From positions 1 through 64,000 of the forward strand of contig NZ_JAHXRW010000013.1 of the NCBI RefSeq assembly GCF_019429625.1: 64,000 nucleotides of DNA. The letters are read 5' to 3'. Source of the DNA: Celeribacter sp. PS-C1. GTDB taxonomy: Bacteria; Pseudomonadota; Alphaproteobacteria; Rhodobacterales; Rhodobacteraceae. The stretch's first letter is position 1, and each line of letters opens with the position of its first letter. The position numbers and the translations under genes were made by a program. The notes under the pieces were generated by a model, which worked only from the letters and a program-made list of their open reading frames with translations, made no database searches and was not told where the DNA came from. Below are positions 57,848 through 64,000 of the stretch, piece by piece.

Positions 57848-59624
57848 AGCCCAGAAATTCCGCGTCCGCCGGACACCGCGCGCCGCCGCCTCGTCTCAGA
57901 CGAGCGCAGCCTCTGTGCGGGAGAACGATCCGAGCCTCGAGAGCCCCGCCCCCTCCGAGGTAAAAACCGGGGACATTCTCGATGACGACAAACTGTTCGA
58001 CACGGGCGCCAGCGCCGACGGATTTGGCGATGCGCCCTTTCCCGGCTCTGCCGCCGCAGACACCAGCGCCCAGCCCCGGCGCCGCACGGCGCCGCGCGGA
58101 TCCGTGGCCCGCTCTCTCGGCCAAGGCACTGAGGACAACGTCCTCAATGGTGACATCACCCCCGCCGACGAAACGGCCATCGACGCGGACATTGATGCAA
58201 TCCGCCGTGAGGGGCTGACGGGACGGCAATTGCGGCTCGCCCGGCGCGTGGCGCAGAAACACGGGCTGGCGGCGACCTCAGATTTCGACGCAGTGCGGCT
58301 TTTGCGCAAGGCCGGAATCGATCCGTTCCAACGCGGTGCCATGCTCGATCTCGTGACCACGGAGGGCAAGGAACCGTCGCGCGAATTGACCACGACGGAG
58401 GGGCCGAAGCTGCCCAAGACCGTGGACAACAAACCCAACCTGCCCTCGAAAGACATCCTCGACCGGTTGACCCGCGAGGGCGAGATTTCGCAAATCCAGC
58501 AAGACATCGCCCGACGCCGTCGCCGCAAGATGGCTCTGCTCGCCGCCCGACTTGCGGTTTTCGTCGGCATTCCGACGATCCTCGCAGGGATTTATTTCTA
58601 CACCATGGCGACGCCGATGTATGCGACCAAATCGGCCTTCATCATTCAGCAGTCCGAAGCCCCATCTGCCGCTGGAAGTGGCCTCGGTGGCATTCTATCC
58701 GGAAGCCCTCTGGCCACATCACAGGACTCCATCGCCGTGCAGGACTACCTGACCTCGCGCGATGCGATGCTCCGCCTCGATGCTGACACCGGGTTCAAGG
58801 CACATTTCGCCTCTGACGCCATCGACCCGCTGCAACGCTTGCCGGAAAACCCGACCAATGAAGAGGCCTACAAGGTATATCTTGATCGTGTGACCATCGG
58901 CTATGACCCGACAGAGGGCCTGTTGCGGATGGAGGTCGTTGCCGCCGATCCGCAGGTCTCGCAGGACTTCTCCGATCACCTGATCGCCTACGCGGAGGAA
59001 CAGGTCGACCAGATGACCCAGCGCCTGCGCGAAGATCAGATGAAGGGTGCGCGCGAGAGCCTTGACGACACAGAGGCCAAGATGATCGCGGCGCAGGAAA
59101 AGATCGTGCGGCTGCAGGAACAGCTGGGGATCATCTCGCCGGATGCGGAAACCGCCTCGATTATGTCGCAAGTCTCGGCTTTCGAGACGCAGGTGCAACA
59201 AAAGCGTCTGCAGCTCCAACAACTTCTGGACAACCCCCGCCCGAACCAGGCGCGTGTTGAGGGCACACAGGGGGACATCCGCCGTCTTGAGAACCTGATC
59301 ACCGATCTGCGGGCGCAACTGACCCAAGCCAACGAAGGCGCCGATTCTCTGGCCCGGATCACCGCCGAATTGCGCATGGCCGAGGTCGATCTGGCGACGC
59401 GTCAAGCGATGGCTGCCACCGCCATTCAGGCGCTTGAGATGGCGCGAGTGGAGGCCAACCGTCAGGTGCGTTACCTGTCGCTGTCCTCGCGCCCCGTCGC
59501 GCCCGACGAGCCAACCTATCCGCGCAAATTCGAGAACACGCTTTTGGCGATGCTGGTGTTTTCCGGCATCTACCTTCTGGCCTCGCTCACCGCAGCCGTG
59601 TTGCGCGAACAGGTCTCCGCCTGA
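57831..59624 (+). CDS. KpsE-like capsule export inner-membrane protein with long N-terminal extension
   Basis: A 597-residue protein. Residues 1-230 form a cytoplasmic, Pro/Ser/Arg-rich extension containing one conserved-looking block, EGLTGRQLRLARRVAQKHGL (about 127-146). A membrane segment follows at about 235-258 (ALLAARLAVFVGIPTILAGIYF), then a KpsE-like periplasmic part with long coiled coils (about 400-520) and a second membrane segment near 570-590. KpsE-type proteins are normally about 380 residues, so the front part is extra. It pairs with the upstream KpsT-like ATPase to move capsule polysaccharide to the surface. Confidence 0.85.
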   Translation: MTTKVKAQKFRVRRTPRAAASSQTSAASVRENDPSLESPAPSEVKTGDILDDDKLFDTGASADGFGDAPFPGSAAADTSAQPRRRTAPRGSVARSLGQGTEDNVLNGDITPADETAIDADIDAIRREGLTGRQLRLARRVAQKHGLAATSDFDAVRLLRKAGIDPFQRGAMLDLVTTEGKEPSRELTTTEGPKLPKTVDNKPNLPSKDILDRLTREGEISQIQQDIARRRRRKMALLAARLAVFVGIPTILAGIYFYTMATPMYATKSAFIIQQSEAPSAAGSGLGGILSGSPLATSQDSIAVQDYLTSRDAMLRLDADTGFKAHFASDAIDPLQRLPENPTNEEAYKVYLDRVTIGYDPTEGLLRMEVVAADPQVSQDFSDHLIAYAEEQVDQMTQRLREDQMKGARESLDDTEAKMIAAQEKIVRLQEQLGIISPDAETASIMSQVSAFETQVQQKRLQLQQLLDNPRPNQARVEGTQGDIRRLENLITDLRAQLTQANEGADSLARITAELRMAEVDLATRQAMAATAIQALEMARVEANRQVRYLSLSSRPVAPDEPTYPRKFENTLLAMLVFSGIYLLASLTAAVLREQVSA

Positions 59625-59733
59625 CACACAGCCGCGCCCAGTTTCAGCGCGGCTCCCCCTGCGACAATTTGGCGAAACGGAAACCTGCCGCCGATCCGTT
59701 CTATCTGCATATGACATGCGAAAGGAACGGACG

Positions 59734-60276
59734 ATGAAACGTTTTGCTTTTTCTCTCGGTCTTCTTGCCGCGCTGCCCCTCGCTGTTCAGGCACAGGTCG
59801 GGTCTGCGCAGGGGTTTGGACCGCAATTCATGACCAACTGGGACTTGGACGAAAACGGCCAAGTGACGCGCGCCGAAGTGTTGGAACGGCGCGCAGACCT
59901 GTTTTACATGTTCGACTCGGATGAAGACGGGCACCTCAACGACGAAGAGTATGCAATGTTCGATGAGACCCGCGCGCTTGACCGCCAAATGCACATGGAA
60001 GACTACGGAATGACCCCCGGTCAGGCGGCCCGACAGGCAGCGGCCCCCAAAGGCCCGCAACAGGGCGGCAGAGGTCAGGGAATGGGCCCCGAACGCGGCA
60101 AGGGCATGGCCGCCGGGATAGACGCCGTGCAGGGTTCGATGACCCGTCTGTCCAATGATCTGAACGGCGACGGAACCGTGACTCGCGACGAATTCGTCAA
60201 CAACGGCAAACAGTGGTTCGCTCGGATGGACCGCAACCGCGATGGCGTCGTCACATTGGCCGATTTCGGAAATTGA
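59734..60276 (+). CDS. exported EF-hand protein
   Basis: A 180-residue protein with a signal peptide (residues 1-20, ending VQA/QVG) and four EF-hand loops: DLDENGQVTRAE, DSDEDGHLNDEE, DLNGDGTVTRDE and DRNRDGVVTLAD. A Gly/Gln/Pro-rich, basic linker (about 95-130) separates the two pairs. It is likely a periplasmic calcium-binding protein. AAAGGAA precedes the ATG. No enzymatic domain is visible. It ends before tRNA-Gln on the same strand. Confidence 0.88.
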   Translation: MKRFAFSLGLLAALPLAVQAQVGSAQGFGPQFMTNWDLDENGQVTRAEVLERRADLFYMFDSDEDGHLNDEEYAMFDETRALDRQMHMEDYGMTPGQAARQAAAPKGPQQGGRGQGMGPERGKGMAAGIDAVQGSMTRLSNDLNGDGTVTRDEFVNNGKQWFARMDRNRDGVVTLADFGN

Positions 60277-60445
60277 TCCCCGAACAGGCGCACAACTGAA
60301 GGTCTTCACCTCTCTTTTCAGGCGGTCAGAGCATGCGCCCCACCCCGCCAAGCCTACCTCGCAACCCCGTCTTTCAGGTTTTTCACAAAAGGCTCGAAAA
60401 AGGGGTTGCACAGGACGCAGGGACGGACTAATTAGCGCCCCACGT

Positions 60446-60520
60446 TGGGGTGTAGCCAAGTGGTAAGGCAACTGTTTTTGGTACAGTGTACCGTAGGTTC
60501 GAATCCTACCACCCCAGCCA
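60446..60520 (+). tRNA. tRNA-Gln (TTG anticodon)
   Basis: A complete 75-base cloverleaf with encoded CCA. The acceptor TGGGGTG pairs with CACCCCA. The anticodon arm CTGTT-TTTGGTA-CAG yields TTG (reads CAA), and the T arm contains GGTTCGAATCC. The U1-A72 pair and G73 are typical of glutamine tRNAs. Composition changes after its 3' end. Confidence 0.95.
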
Positions 60521-61036
60521 TCTTTCTCTAGATCAATGAAGCAAGACCCGACGGACCAACCCCGCCGGAAAATGCCCCTGTTTTATGCCCCTGTGCCTTC
60601 TACGGGTGTCGAGCGTGTCGGGCTGCTGATCTAAGGCGGGCCATGTTAACGGGCCGCTAGAGCATGTTGATCACCGCAACCACTTGGTGATTAGGTGACA
60701 CAATCCAGATTAGCGCGCGAATAACGGCCTTTGGTGGCGGAGATAAAGCCCCCCTCGGCAAGGCTGCCGAGGGCGCGTAGATGTTTCATTGGATCAGGCC
60801 CCAAATGCTTTTTTCTGCAAATGGCAAAAGGGGCTCATTTTTGGTCAAGACATTTTGTTCTCTCGGTCACAGTTTCAACAAAGATACATGCAACAAAAAG
60901 ATGCGATCATTTGAGGTCGGCGAGCCTTCCCTCATGGGATCAAAATTGTTGACGGCATAGAAAGACAGCCATCTTATGAGTGCGGAGCATGTGAACGCAC
61001 AGTTCGATGTACCCATATTCGAAGGAAACTCGAATT
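60521..61036. other. non-genic stretch after tRNA-Gln with vestigial frames and hairpins
   Basis: No convincing gene. Two short protein-like frames are present: a 32-codon frame at 60536-60634 (plus) containing KMPLFYAPVPSTGVERVGLL, and a frame on the minus strand ending at 60691 that reads PMKHLRALGSLAEGGFISAT. There is a direct repeat ATGCCCCTGT (two copies near 60571 and 60584), a 9-bp hairpin CCCTCGGCA/TGCCGAGGG at 60752-60773 and ATCACC/GGTGAT at 60670-60691. These may be scraps of degraded genes at an integration point. Confidence 0.5.
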
Positions 61037-62089
61037 ATGAACAATGACGCGCTCCCTTTAGTGGCTGTTGTAATCCCCTGTTACAAGTCTGCTGAAACTA
61101 TTGCAGATGTGGTCGCGACTATTCCCTCATGTGTAGGTCACATTTTTTGCGTAAATGACGCCAGTCCGGATCGGCTTTCCGAGGTTTTGGAGGTTGTCGC
61201 CTCAACTGACACACGTGTTCAAGTATTGACGCATGAGATCAATGGCGGGGTCGGAGCGGCAACGATAACAGGCTACAAAGCCGCGATTGCGAATGGCGCT
61301 GAAATTATCGTCAAACTCGACAGTGATGGCCAGATGGATCCTCGCTTGATCCCCGCACTCATTGAGCCAATTGTTCAGAGGAAAGCGGACTATGTTAAGG
61401 GAAATCGCTTTTTCGATATTTCAAGCGTACAGCGCATGCCGACGGTGCGCTTGATAGGCAACGCGGGACTGTCGTTTCTAAGCAAGCTTTCTTCGGGGCA
61501 CTGGCACCTGTTCGATCCGACGAATGGCTTCACGGCAATCCATGCGACGGTTGCAGAAATTCTACCACTAGACAAACTCCACAAACGCTACTTTTTCGAA
61601 AGTGACATCTTGTTCCGCCTTGGGACATTGGGCGCCTGCGTTCAGGACGTCCCGATGGAAGCCGTCTATGGGGAAGAACAAAGCGGGCTCAGTGAATTGG
61701 ATGCCCTTTTCAAGTTTCCCGGCCTGCATCTGAGGAATCTGATAAAGAGGATATTCTATAACTATTTCCTTCGAGACTTCAGCACAGCGTCTCTGAGCCT
61801 CATCTTCGGCCTTTGCCTTTCTTTTTGGGGTACCATCTTTGGTGTCATGCATTGGATTGATAGTGCACGACTTGGAATTCCGGCCACGGCGGGAACCGTC
61901 ATGCTTAGTGCGTTTCCAATCCTGATTGGTTTTCAGCTGCTCTTGAGTTTCCTTCACCACGATGTTGCCGCTTCAAGGAGGAACGCAATCTACCCTCAAA
62001 TTTCGCGAGTTAAGGTTTTGCGCTCCCGTTCTGCACATCGCGTTGATGACACCAAGGAGAAGGCCGAAGCAGATGATGTGACGCGATAG
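61037..62089 (+). CDS. family 2 glycosyltransferase with C-terminal membrane segments
   Basis: A 350-residue inverting glycosyltransferase. The GT-A core reads VVIPCYKSAETIADVVATIP, then FCVNDASPD and IVKLDSDGQMDPRLIP (the DxD metal motif), with INGGVGAATITGYKAAI in between. Two membrane segments follow at about 255-277 and 290-315. The layout resembles enzymes that transfer a sugar to a polyprenyl phosphate. I start at ATG 61037 (MNNDALPL); ATG 61007 is also possible. Base composition is lower in GC than the first 60 kb. Confidence 0.85.
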   Translation: MNNDALPLVAVVIPCYKSAETIADVVATIPSCVGHIFCVNDASPDRLSEVLEVVASTDTRVQVLTHEINGGVGAATITGYKAAIANGAEIIVKLDSDGQMDPRLIPALIEPIVQRKADYVKGNRFFDISSVQRMPTVRLIGNAGLSFLSKLSSGHWHLFDPTNGFTAIHATVAEILPLDKLHKRYFFESDILFRLGTLGACVQDVPMEAVYGEEQSGLSELDALFKFPGLHLRNLIKRIFYNYFLRDFSTASLSLIFGLCLSFWGTIFGVMHWIDSARLGIPATAGTVMLSAFPILIGFQLLLSFLHHDVAASRRNAIYPQISRVKVLRSRSAHRVDDTKEKAEADDVTR

Positions 62090-62102
62090 AGAGTGGTTAG
62101 GA

Positions 62103-63035
62103 TCATTTGTTGTACTGGCTCACTCCCAGCATTCTGGTCATGATTTCAATGAGTACACTCGCGAGACTGTTCGAGATTAAAAGCAGAGGCCGCGCGATGA
62201 TCGCAATTCCCGCCGCAACGGGAAGTGGGAGGCCGAGAAAAACCAATACACCTGTCGCGCCTGCTTCCGCCACGCCGAAACCTGCCAGAGAAATTGCGAT
62301 TGCGCCAGCGACATTGAGACCTGCCAACATTATCCAACTTTCTGGGAGCCCAATGGCATATCCAGCAGCGTGAAACCCCGCGAGTATACCGAGAGATGCG
62401 CTTCCCCAAAGGACCAGCGTCAGTCCCATAAGGCGAAAGCGTTCCATAACGCTCTTTGAGGGTTGGGTGACGCCAAAGACCGTTTCTGTGTCATTGCGCC
62501 TTTTTCCACTCGGCCAAAATCGCTGAAGGACGGTTATGACAGTCGATGCGAATAGATCTGACCAATAAAGAGCGACCAAACAGACCATAGCCGCAGCAAA
62601 GGTAAAAATAGCAAAGTGACCGGTCGCACTCAGTCCTAGGCATCCGAAACCCAAAACCGCACAGATGTCTCGCAATCGTGTTTCTGCGATCAGGCGAGAT
62701 GCCTGCAACATATCCAGTCCCAACATCTTTTTGGCCAGAATAGGAAAGGACAGATCCCCAAAACCAGAGGGAGCAAACATAAACACCAGCTGGTGACGAG
62801 CCGTTAGCGACAACCATATCGGAAAAGGAAAAACCGTGTTTTTTGGTGCCGTAAGGAAAAATATCGCCGCCCGAACAACCAAAACAAATACATAGGCCGC
62901 GACTGACGGGAGAAGGAAGACGGGTTTTATTTCCTCGACATTAAGGTCTTGCCGTAGGGCGAGCCACATCAGAACGGCGAACAAAGTGAAGCTGACCGCC
63001 CCTCCTTTCAAAAGCTGTGCACCCTTAGAGGTCAT
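62103..63035 (-). CDS. flippase-like / lysylphosphatidylglycerol synthase-type membrane protein
   Basis: A 310-residue membrane protein with about eight segments of the UPF0104 (LPG synthase transmembrane region) type. The stretches FMFAPSGFGDLSFPILAKKMLG and LAGFGVAEAGATGVLVFLGLP fit the family, which includes lipid or lipid-linked sugar transporters. It overlaps the upstream sulfotransferase gene by 11 bases. It is convergent with the glycosyltransferase gene. The role is probably in the same polysaccharide or glycolipid pathway, but this is inference. Confidence 0.75.
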   Translation of the reverse strand: MTSKGAQLLKGGAVSFTLFAVLMWLALRQDLNVEEIKPVFLLPSVAAYVFVLVVRAAIFFLTAPKNTVFPFPIWLSLTARHQLVFMFAPSGFGDLSFPILAKKMLGLDMLQASRLIAETRLRDICAVLGFGCLGLSATGHFAIFTFAAAMVCLVALYWSDLFASTVITVLQRFWPSGKRRNDTETVFGVTQPSKSVMERFRLMGLTLVLWGSASLGILAGFHAAGYAIGLPESWIMLAGLNVAGAIAISLAGFGVAEAGATGVLVFLGLPLPVAAGIAIIARPLLLISNSLASVLIEIMTRMLGVSQYNK

Positions 63036-63774
63036 ACCCTAAATCCGCAGCTGTCTTTCCGCATATCGCCTGCTCGAGCCGACGGTCTCGAAGATCATCG
63101 CCCTTTGGCGCTATGTTTACACGATGCCGAAACTCTTCTGCAGAGATTTCATGCGTGAGGGATATGTCCAAAGTGTCGAATATTTGTGAGGTCGTATGAC
63201 GGCTGATCTCGGGATTGGAAGAGAATAGATCTTCACACCGAACGCGGATGTAGCTTTCTGCAACAGCCTCCAGCGCCGCAATACGTTCATTGCACCAATT
63301 CCAGCGATGCAGGTTTTTAGCAAAGGGAGTCAGTTGCGCCCATCCCTCCGGGCGAGGCACAGGAAAGGGTTTCGCGAACGGAATATAGTCAATAACATTT
63401 CGGTAACGTGCCGATGCCTTGAATGTTGTCATGGATTGTGACCACGCGCCCGGAGAGCGTATCATGTGGACGATGCGCAATGGAACGGGACTTTCCGCGA
63501 CAAGGTCCGTCACGGGACACAAAAACGGATTGATCTCGATATACTTACCAGTTTTCCCGTGATTTTTTTGTTGGTGATGTCGGGCAAGCCAACGTGTTGC
63601 CTCCTTCAGCATCCCCCAGTCATTTCGAAGATTTCCCATCATCATCACGTAACGCGAGGGTGATGGCTCATGCTCAACTGTGACGCCTGGACAATGCCGC
63701 GTGATCAGGGTCTCCAAGAACATGGTCCCGGTTCTTCCTGCGGACAGAACGTAATAATATGCTTCTGAACCCAA
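63025..63774 (-). CDS. sulfotransferase-like protein
   Basis: A 249-residue protein. SAGRTGTMFLETLI (about 11-24) corresponds to the 5'-phosphosulfate loop of PAPS-dependent sulfotransferases, and VHMIRSPGAWSQSM (about 103-116) to the 3'-phosphate region. The start appears to be TTG, with a GAGAGGG-like ribosome site upstream. The only internal ATG choices would lose the PAPS loop. It may sulfate a carbohydrate. It precedes and overlaps the flippase-like gene. Confidence 0.75.
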   Translation of the reverse strand: MGSEAYYYVLSAGRTGTMFLETLITRHCPGVTVEHEPSPSRYVMMMGNLRNDWGMLKEATRWLARHHQQKNHGKTGKYIEINPFLCPVTDLVAESPVPLRIVHMIRSPGAWSQSMTTFKASARYRNVIDYIPFAKPFPVPRPEGWAQLTPFAKNLHRWNWCNERIAALEAVAESYIRVRCEDLFSSNPEISRHTTSQIFDTLDISLTHEISAEEFRHRVNIAPKGDDLRDRRLEQAICGKTAADLGYDL

Positions 63775-63833
63775 CTGCGCCCTCTCGCCCTCAACACATG
63801 CACTTGGTCGCGCATTAAATGCGTGAAATTAGA

Positions 63834-64000
63834 TCACATGTTGTCATGGTTGCCGTCCTGGCCACATATAGCAAATTCATTTTCTTCGGCGGCAATGAAG
63901 CGAAGGTCGTTATAGGCCCTCACATTCCCGAAAAGCGCCAAATCGTTAGAAATGTCGGGTTCCAACCACACATCACGCCAAACAATCAGCCGCACATCGT
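63834..64000 (-). CDS. partial gene, unknown product (C-terminal part)
   Basis: The window ends inside this minus-strand gene; 54 residues plus the stop are readable, starting VRLIVWRDVWLEPDISNDLA and ending GQDGNHDNM. Codon use and composition look like the neighbouring low-GC genes. I do not recognise a family from this tail. The gene is separated from the sulfotransferase start by about 60 bases and is on the same strand, so they may be in one operon. Confidence 0.6.
   Translation of the reverse strand, partial: DVRLIVWRDVWLEPDISNDLALFGNVRAYNDLRFIAAEENEFAICGQDGNHDNM

Noticed and set aside
60731-60952. A 73-residue plus-strand frame after tRNA-Gln
   Set aside because: No ribosome site, no protein-like pattern, and it spans hairpins and AT-rich non-coding DNA.

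Overview
The window reads as a chromosomal segment of a Rhodobacterales (Roseobacter-type) alphaproteobacterium. The grounds are: high GC by eye through the first 60 kb; a glycerol operon of the glpD-STPQUV-K type; an imuA-imuB-dnaE2 cassette behind a GTTC-N7-GTTC LexA box, which is the alphaproteobacterial form; a leuA leader peptide; and a mreBCD-pbp2-rodA cluster. Genus cannot be decided. There are no rRNA genes, CRISPR arrays or intact insertion sequences.

Left part (1-11.5 kb): the end of iolB, a hydroxypyruvate-isomerase-like TIM barrel gene and a TRAP transporter (dctPQM-type) form a sugar or polyol catabolic unit. A methyltransferase/LysR divergent pair follows. Next, all on the minus strand, come an AcoR-like regulator, a flavin monooxygenase with an NTF2-like N-terminus and a butanediol-dehydrogenase-like enzyme. 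A tandem palindrome lies between regulator and monooxygenase. The regulator has lost the sigma-54 contact loop and the Walker B acidic residues.

Glycerol block (10.8-22.1 kb): divergent glpR, then glpD, two ABC ATPases, two permeases, a small membrane protein, the binding protein, a terminator hairpin, glpK and a translationally coupled iron-type alcohol dehydrogenase. The two ATPases carry complementary defects (no H-loop histidine in one, no LSGGQ in the other). Both defects fall on the same composite ATP site, so the importer appears to have one working and one degenerate site.

Middle (22.1-45.9 kb): SOS mutasome cassette; tRNA-Ala(CGC); thioredoxin; the gcvT-gcvH-gcvP operon behind a tandem glycine riboswitch with a visible promoter; gltX; a small zincin; a Tat-exported metallo-beta-lactamase-fold protein; a PfkB-family kinase; a YegD-like Hsp70; nadE; an exported protein of about 19 MORN repeats; an iron-sulfur photolyase coupled to an SDR; and leuA preceded by a Leu-rich leader peptide and hairpin.

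Right part (46-64 kb): the rod-shape operon mreB-mreC-mreD-pbp2-rodA, ghrA-like reductase, SseB-domain protein, uracil-DNA glycosylase family protein, an ArsR/metal-permease pair with a clear operator, nhaA, a kpsT/kpsE capsule-export pair lacking kpsM, an EF-hand protein and tRNA-Gln(TTG). Beyond the tRNA the base composition drops and short vestigial-looking coding scraps appear. A surface-polysaccharide-type group (GT2 glycosyltransferase, flippase-like membrane protein, sulfotransferase, one cut-off gene) follows, suggesting acquired DNA at a tRNA boundary.
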